The notes: a model not told the origin generated them from the sequence alone. A stretch of DNA of 64,000 nucleotides from DASZQL01 sp964391865 (GCA_964391865.1 CAYMNQ010000006.1:186001-250000); one strand, 5' to 3'; counted from the first letter of the stretch, positions 7,765 to 16,063 are shown. A program made the numbers and translations.

Positions 7765-8692
7765 GGTTCACCACCTTGATCGCGCGGTCGATGCGGCGCA
7801 TCAGACCGGCGAGGACTTTATTCGGCGCGAGTTCGTGGAACTCCCCCGTGCACTCGGCGGCAAGGACGGCGCAAGACTGGCTCCAGCGGACGGGTTTCGT
7901 GAGCTGCTCGACGAGGCGCTGGCGGATCACGTCGGCGAGGGGGCGCGCGGTATCGGCGCCGGTGCCGTAGGTCTGCGCGGTGACGTTCGAGATCACGCGG
8001 CAGTGGGGCGCTTGGATGTCGGCGCTCGCGAGGGCGGCGGCGAGACTGTCCGCCGCGGGCTGCATGAGGGGCGAGTGGAACGCGCCCGCGACGGCGAGCT
8101 TCGTAGCGCGGAAACCCATCTCGCCCGCGACGGTCACGGCGCGATCGCACGCCTCGGCGTGCCCGCTGAGGACGATCTGCCCCGGCGCGTTGTAATTCGC
8201 AGGGACGAGCACCTGCCCTTGCGATGCCTTGTCGCACACGGCCTGCGCTTGCGCGTCATCCGCGCCGATCAGCGCGACCATCGAACCCTTCGAGGCTTCG
8301 GCGGCGGACTGCATCGCCTGCCCGCGCAGCCAGACGAGTTCCAGCGACGATTCGAACGAGATCGCGCCGGCGAGGTGCAGCGCGGTGTACTCGCCAAGGC
8401 TCAGCCCGGCCATCGCGGCGAAGTCGCTGGCAGCGGCGTCGGGGAAGAGGGCGCGGAAGCTGGCAACGCTGACGGCGAAGATCGCGGGCTGCGCGATGTC
8501 GGTGCGGTTCAGCCGCTCGTCCGGGCCGTTGAAGCAGAGGTCCGTCAGCTTCGCGCCGAGTTTGCTCATCAGTACGTCGTCGGCGCGTTCGAGCGTCTGC
8601 CGTGCGGCGGTAGACTTCTCGAACCAGGCGCGCCCCATACCGACGGCTTGAGCGCCTTGGCCGGGACACAGGATGACGGGCTGAGTGCTCAT
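7748..8692 (-). CDS. fabD: Malonyl-CoA:ACP transacylase
   Basis: Loads malonyl groups from CoA onto ACP for fatty-acid elongation. The 314-residue protein opens with ILCPGQGAQAVGMG, the standard oxyanion region. The nucleophile is S98 in GLSLGEYTAL; most family members have GHSLG, so the residue before the serine is leucine rather than histidine here. The catalytic histidine is in AGAFHSPLM. The ATG at 8692 (MSTQPVILCPGQ) is preferred over a start at 8773 that would add 27 residues without family character. It lies between fabH (90 bp upstream) and the lipoprotein gene, which it overlaps. Confidence 0.95.
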   Translation of the reverse strand: MSTQPVILCPGQGAQAVGMGRAWFEKSTAARQTLERADDVLMSKLGAKLTDLCFNGPDERLNRTDIAQPAIFAVSVASFRALFPDAAASDFAAMAGLSLGEYTALHLAGAISFESSLELVWLRGQAMQSAAEASKGSMVALIGADDAQAQAVCDKASQGQVLVPANYNAPGQIVLSGHAEACDRAVTVAGEMGFRATKLAVAGAFHSPLMQPAADSLAAALASADIQAPHCRVISNVTAQTYGTGADTARPLADVIRQRLVEQLTKPVRWSQSCAVLAAECTGEFHELAPNKVLAGLMRRIDRAIKVVNHDEPV

Positions 8693-8782
8693 GCGTGGGA
8701 AGGATAGTCGAGTGGGTCGACAGCGGCGGGTGTGGCCAGAGCACGCACGATCAGAGCCGTATGCGTGCCACACTCGGTGGGG

Positions 8783-9829
8783 CTAGAGCCGCCAAAGACT
8801 GGAGGCCCACGTCAGCCCGCCGCCGAACGCGACGAACATGACGAGGTCGCCCTCGCGGCACTTGCCCATCTTGCGGAGTTCGTCGAGCGCCACCGGCACC
8901 GAGCCGGCGGAGCAGTTGCCGAAGCGGTCGATGTTCACATAGAGCTTGTCTTCCGGGATGCCGAAGCGCTCGCGGGCGGATTCGAGCATGCGCGCGTTGC
9001 TCTGATGGCAGACGAACATGTCGATCTCGTCGGCGCGGATACCGGCGGTTTCCAGCGTGCCTTCGATCAGCCGGCTGAAGGTACCGACGGCGAACTTGTA
9101 CACCTCGCGCCCGTTCATCTGGAGCGCGCCGACGCGGGCCATCTCCGCCTCCGCATCGGCGGGGAAGTCGTGCGCGGTGGTGGGGATGTAGAGGTCCTTC
9201 CAACGCGACCCGTCGGCGTGCAGGGCGCTCGCGATGACGCCCTTCGAGGTGTCGTCGCAGGCGCGGAAGATGGCGGCACCGGCCGCGTCGCCGAAGAGGA
9301 TCGACACCGCTCGGTTGTCGTAGTCCATCACGGTGCTCATCACGTCACAGCCGATGACGGCGACGGTGCGGAAGCTGCCGCAGCGGATGACGTCGTGCGC
9401 GAGATTGAGGCCGTAGAGGAACCCGCTGCACGCGGCCATCAGGTCGAACGCCCCCGCGCCGTGTGCACCGACGTTGGCGGCGACGCGGCAAGCGGTCGAG
9501 GGGCACATCATCTCGCCAGTCACGCTGCCGACGATCACGAGGTCGAGCTCCTTCGCGTCGATCCGCGCGTCAAGGAGCGCCTTGCGCAGCGCCTCGGTCG
9601 ACAGCGAAGTCGCCCCCTCGCCCTTGGTGGGGTCGCAGATGCGGCGCTCGCGGATGCCGGTGCGCTGCGCGATCCACTCGTCGCTCGTCTCTATGAGCTT
9701 CTCGAAGTCCCTGTTGTGCAGCCGGCGCTCGGGGTAGTGGCACCCCGTGCCCGCGAGTTTCACGCCGATCTTCGGCGGCGTGCGGGTGGGAACGCTCAGG
9801 CCCGACTGACCGGCGGCGGTGGTGGTCAT
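8783..9829 (-). CDS. fabH: 3-oxoacyl-[acyl-carrier-protein] synthase III
   Basis: Initiating condensing enzyme: it condenses acetyl-CoA (or a short acyl-CoA) with malonyl-ACP. The 348-residue protein shows the catalytic triad C134 (MAACSGFLYG), H274 (VCHQSN) and N304 (RFGNCSAGS); the 30-residue spacing between His and Asn matches the family. An N-terminal stretch of about 20 residues precedes the first conserved strand. Its ATG overlaps the plsX stop by 4 bp, which indicates translational coupling. The plsX-fabH-fabD order is common across bacteria. Confidence 0.96.
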   Translation of the reverse strand: MTTTAAGQSGLSVPTRTPPKIGVKLAGTGCHYPERRLHNRDFEKLIETSDEWIAQRTGIRERRICDPTKGEGATSLSTEALRKALLDARIDAKELDLVIVGSVTGEMMCPSTACRVAANVGAHGAGAFDLMAACSGFLYGLNLAHDVIRCGSFRTVAVIGCDVMSTVMDYDNRAVSILFGDAAGAAIFRACDDTSKGVIASALHADGSRWKDLYIPTTAHDFPADAEAEMARVGALQMNGREVYKFAVGTFSRLIEGTLETAGIRADEIDMFVCHQSNARMLESARERFGIPEDKLYVNIDRFGNCSAGSVPVALDELRKMGKCREGDLVMFVAFGGGLTWASSLWRL

Positions 9830-10866
9830 ACCGGCTCCTCGTGCGCGGCCCCGGCGATCTTCTCGAGTTCGGCGACGCGCTCGACGATCGCCTCGTTCAC
9901 GTTCTTGTGAGCATAGTCGCGGGCCACACGGATCGCCGCTTTGATGGTGCGTGCCTGGCTCGACCCGTGGCAGATAAAGCAGTTGCCGTTGACGCCCAGA
10001 AGCGGCGCCCCGCCGTGCTCGTGGTAGTCGTTCTTCTTGAAGAGACCCTTCAGAACGGGCTCGAGTTGGAGCCCCAGGTCCGGCGCGACGTTGAACACTT
10101 CATGCACGATCGCGCTCACGAGGCTCTTCGACAAGCCTTCTGCGAGTTTCAGCATCGTGTTGCCGACGAAGCCGTCGGTGACGACCACGTCGGCCATGCC
10201 CTCGAACATGTCGCGCCCTTCGACGTAGCCGATGTATTTCAGCCCCGGCATGGCTTTGAGGAGGTCGCGGACCTCCTTGATGAGCGCGGTGCCCTTGCCC
10301 TCTTCGGCGCCGATGTTCATCTGCGCCACGCGGGGCTTCTCGATGCCGAGGATGCGCCGGGCATAGGTCTCCGCCATAATCGCGTACTGCGCGAGATGCA
10401 CCGCCCGCGGCTCGGGGTTCGCGCCGACATCGCACAGCACCACCGGCCCGTGGAACGCGGGGATGGTGCACGCGATGCCGGGCCGGTGAACGCCCGGCAG
10501 GCGCTTCATGTGCATGGTGGCGGCGGAGACGCACGCGCCGGTGTTGCCCGCGGAGATAACGACATCGACCGGATTGGCGCTCTTGCGCTTTGACCCGAGC
10601 AGCATCATTTTCACGATGGAGGAATCGGGCTTCGCGCGGACCGCCTCGACGGGCGAGTCGTGCATCTCGATGACGCTGGTGGAATGCTCGACGACGAGCC
10701 GGGGGTCGCTGACGCCGCGCTCGCGTGTGATGTCGTCGATGATGGCGCGGTCACCGACGAGGATGAGTTGGTCGCTGGGGTCGAGGATATCGAGGGCGTC
10801 GAGGCAACCCCTGACGATGACGTCAGGCGCATGGTCGCCGCCCATGGCGTCGACGGCGATCCGCAT
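9826..10866 (-). CDS. plsX: Phosphate acyltransferase PlsX
   Basis: Makes acyl-phosphate from acyl-ACP as the first step of phosphatidic acid synthesis through PlsX/PlsY. The 346-residue protein begins MRIAVDAMGGDHAP, the family hallmark, and has the internal NPVDVVISAGNTGA and CDVGAN motifs. It begins 6 bp after the rpmF stop and overlaps fabH by 4 bp. The rpmF-plsX-fabH arrangement is widespread and couples ribosome and membrane synthesis. PlsX is a peripheral membrane protein in studied bacteria. Confidence 0.97.
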   Translation of the reverse strand: MRIAVDAMGGDHAPDVIVRGCLDALDILDPSDQLILVGDRAIIDDITRERGVSDPRLVVEHSTSVIEMHDSPVEAVRAKPDSSIVKMMLLGSKRKSANPVDVVISAGNTGACVSAATMHMKRLPGVHRPGIACTIPAFHGPVVLCDVGANPEPRAVHLAQYAIMAETYARRILGIEKPRVAQMNIGAEEGKGTALIKEVRDLLKAMPGLKYIGYVEGRDMFEGMADVVVTDGFVGNTMLKLAEGLSKSLVSAIVHEVFNVAPDLGLQLEPVLKGLFKKNDYHEHGGAPLLGVNGNCFICHGSSQARTIKAAIRVARDYAHKNVNEAIVERVAELEKIAGAAHEEPV

Positions 10867-10872
10867 GTGCGG

Positions 10873-11073
10873 TTAGTCCCTCTTGGGGCCGATGCCGAGC
10901 TTGGGAACGCTGATCACGAGCCCCGGGCGGACGTAGCCCGACTCGGTGCACGCACGGTGATGCTGCTTCGGGTTGCCCGAGAGCGGGCACATCGTCGAGT
11001 TCTGGCCGACCAACGCCTCATGGCTGCGGCGGAGACGCGTGCGACTGTGGCTGAGTCGATGAGTAGGGTGCAT
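10873..11073 (-). CDS. rpmF: 50S ribosomal protein L32 with half of the zinc site replaced
   Basis: Small protein of the large ribosomal subunit, 66 residues. The N-terminal basic stretch SHSRTRLRRSHEAL is typical of bL32. The zinc ribbon that is usually CxxC...CxxC reads C29-P-L-S32 and C42-T-E-S45, so the second cysteine of each pair is serine. A 15-residue C-terminal tail (GLVISVPKLGIGPKR) is longer than in most L32 proteins. The ATG at 11073 has GAAGGA 9 nt upstream. It heads the plsX-fab operon and has a consensus-like promoter 59 bp upstream of the start codon. Confidence 0.9.
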   Translation of the reverse strand: MHPTHRLSHSRTRLRRSHEALVGQNSTMCPLSGNPKQHHRACTESGYVRPGLVISVPKLGIGPKRD

Positions 11074-11131
11074 GAACCGAATTCCTTCAAGCAAGAAGCT
11101 GCCCGCTCAACCGAACGGAAACAGGACGAAG

Positions 11132-11160
11132 AGAATAGCCGGTTGGGCAGATGATGTCAA
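11132..11160 (-). promoter_or_regulatory. Sigma70-type promoter of the rpmF-plsX-fab operon
   Basis: On the minus strand TTGACA (11155-11160) and TATTCT (11132-11137) are separated by exactly 17 bp. Transcription would start near 11125, leaving a leader of about 50 nt before the rpmF ATG with its GAAGGA site. The -35 box is a perfect match to the housekeeping consensus. Confidence 0.7.
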
Positions 11161-11332
11161 CGAGAAGAGGGCGAAAGGCAGAAGAGAGGAAGGCACCAGT
11201 TGCAAAGCCAACAGAATGGCACAACGACCTCGTCTGCTGCATGAATCGGATGCGTAGTTGTTTTCGTGGTGAAGCAATGTCCTGTTTCGCACCTGGGAGA
11301 TTCATCGCGGGCGTCTCAGTTCGGCATGCAGA

Positions 11333-11362
11333 TTGGCGATCGACGGTGCCGCGTGCTATGAT
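11333..11362 (+). promoter_or_regulatory. Sigma70-type promoter of tRNA-Lys
   Basis: TTGGCG (11333-11338) and TATGAT (11357-11362) are separated by 18 bp. The expected start near 11370 is about 35 nt upstream of the mature tRNA. The position and good -10 box make this the likely tRNA promoter. Confidence 0.6.
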
Positions 11363-11403
11363 GTGTGAACGTTCGATCACTCCGCGATTCGCCGGGTGTT
11401 CGC

Positions 11404-11476
<73 letters not shown>

Positions 11477-11499
11477 TTTCATTGGAAATTCGGGCCTAG

Positions 11500-12090
11500 T
11501 CAGTTCGGCCCGAGCAGGCGGTCCAGCTTTCGGTCGAGGTACCACGCGTGGTGTTCAAGGTGCCAGGCGGCGTAGTCGAGGATGAGCCGAACGGTCATCT
11601 CGCCGCGTTGCGGGTGGAGTGAGCGGCGGGCGAAATCGCTGGGCTGGAGCGTGCGGAGCCAGTCGGCGCCCCACAGGCGCAGCGTGTGGATGACCGCGAC
11701 GGAACCGGCGACGGGCAGCGGCTTGGCGACGGCGGGGGTTGAACTTGGGGAACTGGCGCCGGGCAGGTGCGGGTGATACAGCCCGCGATCGATGAACGCG
11801 TCTTCATCGAACGGCGCGAGCAGCGGGGCATCCTCGGCGACGGTCCGGCGCAGGCGGTGCACGAACACCAGATCGGCGTCCGCGAGGTGCCCGACCAAGA
11901 CCCGGCACGACCATCGCCCCACGTTCGCTTCGGGGCGGAAGAAGGTGTCGAGCTGCGAATCGTCGAGATCGAGCAGCCGGCGGTCGAGCTTCGAACTGCC
12001 GACCGCGAAACGCTCGACCAGTTCTGCGGTCGGCAACGACTGAAACTCGGCGAGGGCGGGCGACGCTGGCGAGGCGGTGGTGGGGGGCAT
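11500..12090 (-). CDS. DinB-fold (DinB/YfiT-like) metal-dependent protein
   Basis: Protein of about 196 residues predicted to have the DinB four-helix fold, found in bacillithiol transferases and many uncharacterised metal-binding enzymes. The likely metal-binding histidines are in LVGHLADAD and in AAWHLEHHAWYLD near the C-terminus, the usual arrangement. The substrate is unknown. The ATG at 12090 is preferred because a GTG at 12126 would run close against the divergent STAS gene starting at 12130. The C-terminus lies 23 bp from the convergent tRNA-Lys gene. Confidence 0.78.
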   Translation of the reverse strand: MPPTTASPASPALAEFQSLPTAELVERFAVGSSKLDRRLLDLDDSQLDTFFRPEANVGRWSCRVLVGHLADADLVFVHRLRRTVAEDAPLLAPFDEDAFIDRGLYHPHLPGASSPSSTPAVAKPLPVAGSVAVIHTLRLWGADWLRTLQPSDFARRSLHPQRGEMTVRLILDYAAWHLEHHAWYLDRKLDRLLGPN

Positions 12091-12129
12091 GAGTGAAGGA
12101 TAGTCGTCCGGTGTGCTACGCTCCACGGC

Positions 12130-12480
12130 GTGGAAGCAGCATCATTCGTTCAACACGAGCGGAACGGGGCGGCGGCGGTGGCGCGCGTCACGTGCCCCAA
12201 CATCGGGCAGCGCGAAGCCCCCATCGTCCAGGACGAGATCGTGGCGGCGGCGAACGGCGCCGCCTGGAAGCTCGTCGTCGACATGCGCAGCGTCACCGTC
12301 CTCGGCTCGATGGGCATCGGCATGCTCATCACGCTCAGCAAACTCACGCGAGAGAAGAGCGGGAAGCTCGCGATCTTCGGCATGAACAACGACATCCTCG
12401 GCATGATCAGACTCACCAAACTGGACAAACTCCTTCCGCTTGTGGACAGCGAAGCCGCGGCGATCAAGAAAGTCTCGTAA
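12130..12480 (+). CDS. STAS-domain protein (anti-anti-sigma factor type)
   Basis: Single STAS domain of 116 residues, the fold of SpoIIAA/RsbV proteins that bind anti-sigma kinases. The diagnostic stretch is VVDMRSVTVLGSMGIGML. In classical members it reads DSSG or DSTG with the first serine phosphorylated; here it is GSMG, so the serine remains but the preceding aspartate is glycine and the next residue is methionine. No anti-sigma kinase or sigma factor gene is adjacent, so its partner is unknown. GTG start; a purN gene follows 10 bp downstream. Confidence 0.85.
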   Translation: MEAASFVQHERNGAAAVARVTCPNIGQREAPIVQDEIVAAANGAAWKLVVDMRSVTVLGSMGIGMLITLSKLTREKSGKLAIFGMNNDILGMIRLTKLDKLLPLVDSEAAAIKKVS

Positions 12481-12490
12481 CCCATCGCCC

Positions 12491-13078
12491 ATGCCGGACC
12501 AACGGGCCAGACTGGCGGTGATGCTCTCGGGCGGCGGGCGCACGCTGGCGAACCTGCTCGAAAAGATTTCCGCCGGGGAACTGCCCGCGAGTGTCGTGCT
12601 GGTGATCGCATCACGCGAGTGCCCCGGCGCGCAGATCGCGCGCGACGCGGGCATTGAAACGATCATCACGCCTGGCGTGATCGCCGCGGATGAACTGGAC
12701 GCGATGCTGCGGTCGCGCGGCGTTGAATGGGTAGCGCTCGCAGGGTATCTGCAGATCGTCCGCGTGCCGAGCGAGTACCGAGGCAGGGTCGCGAACATCC
12801 ACCCGGCGCTGCTCCCGAAGTTTGGCGGGCCCGGCATGTACGGGCGGCGGGTCCACGAAGCTGTTCTCGCGGCAGGCGAGCGCATCAGCGGCTGCACGGC
12901 CCACCTGTGCGACGACCGCTACGATACGGGGCCCATTGTGGCACAACGATGCTGCGAAGTCCACGAGAACGACACACCGGATTCGCTCGCGGCGCGGGTC
13001 TTCGCGCTCGAGTGCGAGGTGTACCCGCGCGCCCTGCGCGAACTGATCGAGGGGTGCGCGACATTCTCGTCAACCTAG
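12491..13078 (+). CDS. purN: Phosphoribosylglycinamide formyltransferase
   Basis: Third step of purine synthesis: transfers a formyl group from 10-formyl-tetrahydrofolate to GAR. The protein of 195 residues begins with VMLSGGGRTLANLL, the phosphate-binding loop. The catalytic residues N102 and H104 (ANIHPALLPKF) and D145 (DTGPIV) are present at the usual spacing. The ATG at 12491 gives a normal N-terminus; an upstream start would overlap the STAS gene. No other purine gene is in the window, so it is a dispersed pathway gene. Confidence 0.94.
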   Translation: MPDQRARLAVMLSGGGRTLANLLEKISAGELPASVVLVIASRECPGAQIARDAGIETIITPGVIAADELDAMLRSRGVEWVALAGYLQIVRVPSEYRGRVANIHPALLPKFGGPGMYGRRVHEAVLAAGERISGCTAHLCDDRYDTGPIVAQRCCEVHENDTPDSLAARVFALECEVYPRALRELIEGCATFSST

Positions 13079-14616
13079 TGGCACGGGCGTCCCGCCCGTG
13101 TCTCCTTAACCTCCATCTTCTCCTCCGTTCGGCGATCGTTCCGGCGATTTTCGCGGGCGCGATAGCCGCCCCCGCACAGCCCACGCCCGAACCGGCGGCT
13201 GAGCAACCATCCGCTCCCGCCGACCGTCGCGGCGTGCTCTCCCCGCGACAACTCGACCGGCAGGTCCGGGCCGCGTTTGAGCAGAAGGACTACGCCGGCG
13301 CCGTCGCTGCCATCGAGGAATACCGCGCGCACAAGCCGAAAGACCCCGTGGCGGCGTACAACCTGGCGTGCGCCCGCGCGATGATGGGGCGGGTGGACGA
13401 CGCCGCCGAACTGTTGCTCGATGCGATCACGCTCGGCTTCACTGATTTTCACGCGATGGAGCGCGACGAGCACCTCGGCCCGTTGCAGGCGCACCCGAAG
13501 TTCAAGCTGGTTCTGAGGGGCTGGCGCGAACTGCTCGACGCGCGCGGGAGCGCCGAGCTTGAATCAATGCGCGCCGGGCTGGGCGAGTCGTATATCTACG
13601 AGCGCGATGAGGCGCTGCGGCTGAACTTTGCATCGTCATTCCCGCGCGCCACGCTCGATGAGGCGCATGAGGAACTCCGCAGAACCGCCCGCTGGTCCCG
13701 CGAGCATGTTTTTGGTGACACCCCTGCCGATGAATCGCGCCCCGACCCGTGGGTGTCGATCGCGATGCCCACGCCCGCGGATTTCGAGTCGCTGGTCCTG
13801 GGGGTGTCGATCGGCGGGTACTACGACAACGCGGCGAAGCGGCTGGTCACGCGCGACCTGGGCCCAAGCTTGCGGCACGAGTTCTTCCACGCGCTCCACT
13901 GGCGCGACATGGCGCGGCGGGGGCAGGAGCACCCGCTCTGGGTCATGGAAGGACTGGCGTGCATCCTTGAAGATGTCGATCTCGCGCCCGACGGGTCGTA
14001 CCGGCCCGTGCCGTCGTGGCGGACCAACATCGTGCGCCGGCTGGCGCTGAACTCCGGGTTGGTGCCGTGGGAGACGCTGTTCCGCTGGCCGCGCGAGCGG
14101 TTCATGGCGGAGCGCGTGAGCGCCAACTACGCTCAGTCGCGTGCCTTCTTTGTCTTCCTGCTCGAACGCGGCGAGCTGCGCGAGTGGTACCGCGCGTTCG
14201 CGGACGATTTTCGGCGCGAGCCGACGGGCTTGGGCGCGATCGAGACGGTCTTCGCAAAGCCCGTGCGTGATGTTGAGCGTGAGTTCCGCGAGTGGGCGCG
14301 GTCGCTGCCGGAGGTGGCGGAGGTCGCGAAGCCCGGAACGGCGAGCCTGGGCATCGAGGCTGCCGCCGGCGACGGAGAGGGGCCCGTCGTCAAGCGCGTG
14401 AAGCGCGAGCGGGTTGATGAAGCTGGGATGTACCTCAAGCCGAAGGACGTGATCCTCGCCGTCGAGGACCGCGTGGTGCGGACGCTCGACGACCTGTCGC
14501 GCGTCTTGGGCGAGTATGAGGTTGGAGATCAGGTGATACTGGATGTCAAGCGGTCAAAGCTGCGGCTTCGCATCAAAGTGGAACTCGCCCCGCAGGATGA
14601 GAAGCAGTTCTGGTAG
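13054..14616 (+). CDS. Secreted gluzincin-like metalloprotease with TPR-like and PDZ-like regions
   Basis: Predicted exported protein of about 520 residues. A hydrophobic signal region (residues 20-40, ending AAPAQ) is followed by a TPR-like helical part (about 60-130). The zinc motif HEFFH lies at 275-279 and a likely third ligand E299 in VMEGLACILED, as in gluzincin peptidases. The C-terminal 80 residues (KPKDVILAVEDRVVRTLDDL) resemble a PDZ domain. The substrate is unknown. Start uncertain: GTG at 13054 overlaps purN, GTG at 13078 coincides with the purN end and begins inside a palindromic repeat. Confidence 0.75.
   Translation: MRDILVNLVARASRPCLLNLHLLLRSAIVPAIFAGAIAAPAQPTPEPAAEQPSAPADRRGVLSPRQLDRQVRAAFEQKDYAGAVAAIEEYRAHKPKDPVAAYNLACARAMMGRVDDAAELLLDAITLGFTDFHAMERDEHLGPLQAHPKFKLVLRGWRELLDARGSAELESMRAGLGESYIYERDEALRLNFASSFPRATLDEAHEELRRTARWSREHVFGDTPADESRPDPWVSIAMPTPADFESLVLGVSIGGYYDNAAKRLVTRDLGPSLRHEFFHALHWRDMARRGQEHPLWVMEGLACILEDVDLAPDGSYRPVPSWRTNIVRRLALNSGLVPWETLFRWPRERFMAERVSANYAQSRAFFVFLLERGELREWYRAFADDFRREPTGLGAIETVFAKPVRDVEREFREWARSLPEVAEVAKPGTASLGIEAAAGDGEGPVVKRVKRERVDEAGMYLKPKDVILAVEDRVVRTLDDLSRVLGEYEVGDQVILDVKRSKLRLRIKVELAPQDEKQFW
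13077..13101. repeat. Short GC palindrome of the 'GGGCG-TCC-CGCCC' type
   Basis: CACGGGCG-TCC-CGCCCGTG (13082-13100) is a perfect 8-bp inverted repeat preceded by GTGG. In one direction it reads ARASRPC and in the other HGRDARAT, peptides I recall as repeat-derived tags in planctomycete protein sets. It straddles the purN stop and forms the first codons of the metalloprotease. Confidence 0.6.
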
Positions 14617-14772
14617 CGCGGGGCGGATGGGGCCGAATCCGCGGCGGGCGGCGGGAATCGGCGATCTTGGCAGATGGGCGTGTCGATGCCATGATAGAGA
14701 CCGAAGCCGCGCGTGGGCGGCACGGCCACTCGGACGGAGCCGGGCGAACCCGGGAAAGGAAGCGGCGAGCCA

Positions 14773-15066
14773 ATGCGGATCGAAGTCACCGGGAAGCATC
14801 TCGACATCACGCCGGCGATCAAGCAGTACGTGGACACCAAATGCGCCAAGCTGCCCAAGTATTTCGACGGCGTGCAGGAGATCTTTGTCGTCATCGAGAA
14901 CCCGCGTCCCGAGGAGTTCTTCGCAGAGATCCGTGTGGACGTGGTGAAGCATGAGGACTTCATCGCCAAGGTCACCGGCAAGGACGCGTACGAGTGCATC
15001 GACCTCGCCGTCGACAAGGTTTCGCGCCAACTCAAGGACTTTAAGGAACGCCTGCGTGATCATTGA
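14773..15066 (+). CDS. hpf: Short-form ribosome hibernation promoting factor (HPF/YfiA family)
   Basis: 97-residue protein that binds the 30S decoding region in slow growth and promotes 100S or inactive 70S ribosomes. The opening MRIEVTGKHLDITPAI and the segment YECIDLAVDKVSRQLKDFKE are the family signature. Only the N-terminal HPF domain is present, as in the short proteobacterial form; the long-form dimerisation domain is missing. The ATG at 14773 follows AAAGGAAG. It precedes ptsN and an HPr gene, an order that mirrors the proteobacterial rpoN-hpf-ptsN-npr cluster without rpoN. Confidence 0.93.
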   Translation: MRIEVTGKHLDITPAIKQYVDTKCAKLPKYFDGVQEIFVVIENPRPEEFFAEIRVDVVKHEDFIAKVTGKDAYECIDLAVDKVSRQLKDFKERLRDH

Positions 15067-15099
15067 TGAACGCGCGCGCCAGTGCCCCGGAGCCGTTGC

Positions 15100-15576
15100 A
15101 TGAAGCTGTGCGAACTGGTGGTCAAAGAGGGGATCGTCCCCAACCTGTCGAGCGTCGAGCGCGACGGCGCAATCGCCGAACTCTTCGAAGCGTTGGTGGC
15201 GGCGAAGGTCGTCAAGCCCGCGCAGCGCGAGGAGCTCGTGGCGCTGGTGCTCGAGCGCGAGAAGAAAGGCTCGACCGGGTTCGGCAAGGGCGTCGCCGTC
15301 CCGCACGTCAAGCACGCGTCGATCAAGACAATGGCGGCGGCGATCGGCACCAGCCGCGCGGGCGTCGACTTCAACGCCCTCGACAAGCAGCCCGTTTTCA
15401 CGATTTTCCTGCTGCTCAGCCCCGCCGGGAAACCCGAGGATCACCTGCAGGCGATGGAAGTGATCTTCAAGAACCTCAGCCAGGACAAGTTCCGCCGGTT
15501 CCTCCGTCAGGCGGAGACGTCGGATGATGTCTGGGGTGTGCTGGACGACGCGGATCATCAGCGGCTCAGCGCGTGA
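15100..15576 (+). CDS. ptsN: PTS EIIA-type regulatory protein (nitrogen PTS-like)
   Basis: Phosphoacceptor of 158 residues in the mannitol/nitrogen EIIA family. The phosphorylated histidine is H69 in VAVPHVKHASI. No IIB or IIC transport domain is present, so it is probably a regulatory EIIA that receives phosphate from the HPr encoded 92 bp downstream. The ATG at 15100 has GGAG 9 nt upstream. It stands between hpf and HPr. A second EIIA gene is at 51345-51833. Confidence 0.9.
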   Translation: MKLCELVVKEGIVPNLSSVERDGAIAELFEALVAAKVVKPAQREELVALVLEREKKGSTGFGKGVAVPHVKHASIKTMAAAIGTSRAGVDFNALDKQPVFTIFLLLSPAGKPEDHLQAMEVIFKNLSQDKFRRFLRQAETSDDVWGVLDDADHQRLSA

Positions 15577-15667
15577 GACGCCGACGCCGGCGCGGGGGCA
15601 TCGACGAGCGGTGAGAGACGGGTGTGCAACGCCGACGGCGAGCGACCGATCAGCGGGAGGTGCGGAT

Positions 15668-15952
15668 TTGGCGACTGCGAGCAAGAGAGCGACGATCCGA
15701 AACCGGCTGGGCATGCACGCCCGCCCGGCGATGGAATTCGTCGATCTCGCCGCTTCGTTTCAGTCCGAGATCACCGTCCAAAAGACGATCGATGACGACA
15801 CCGGCCCGGTCGATGGCAAGTCGATTATGATGGTGATGATGCTCGCCGCCACGCAGGGGACGGAACTCGAAATCGTCGCGACCGGCAACGACGCGGACGA
15901 CGCGGTGGCGAAACTTGCGGCGCTGGTCGATCGAGGCTTCGGGGAGGAATAG
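15668..15952 (+). CDS. HPr phosphocarrier protein
   Basis: Carrier of 94 residues that passes phosphate from enzyme I to EIIA proteins. The histidine is H17 in RLGMHARPAMEF, and the regulatory serine position is S52 in DGKSIMMVMM, so phosphorylation by an HPr kinase is possible. The start is a TTG at 15668 with a strong GGGAGGTG site 5-7 nt upstream, which outranks any ATG. It closes the hpf-ptsN-HPr set. No enzyme I gene is in the window. Confidence 0.93.
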   Translation: MATASKRATIRNRLGMHARPAMEFVDLAASFQSEITVQKTIDDDTGPVDGKSIMMVMMLAATQGTELEIVATGNDADDAVAKLAALVDRGFGEE

Positions 15953-16063
15953 CCATTTTCGCCTACCGGGCATCGGCCCGGATAGTGCGTCGGGGCCTGT
16001 CACCGTCACCCGTGCTTCAAAAAACCCAGCCCGGAGTACCCCATCCGTTCGGCTGTTCGTTCG

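Larger units (their letters stand above)
11074..11403. other. Intergenic region between rpmF and tRNA-Lys
   Basis: A 330-bp stretch of lower GC content than its surroundings, with no credible gene. It holds the minus-strand promoter of the rpmF operon on its left and the plus-strand promoter of tRNA-Lys on its right. The 11165-11330 part shows nothing I can assign. Confidence 0.6.

Noticed and set aside
11087..11380. A 97-codon open frame upstream of rpmF that might be a YceD-like gene.
   Set aside because: It shows no YceD motif and overlaps the consensus promoter of the rpmF operon.
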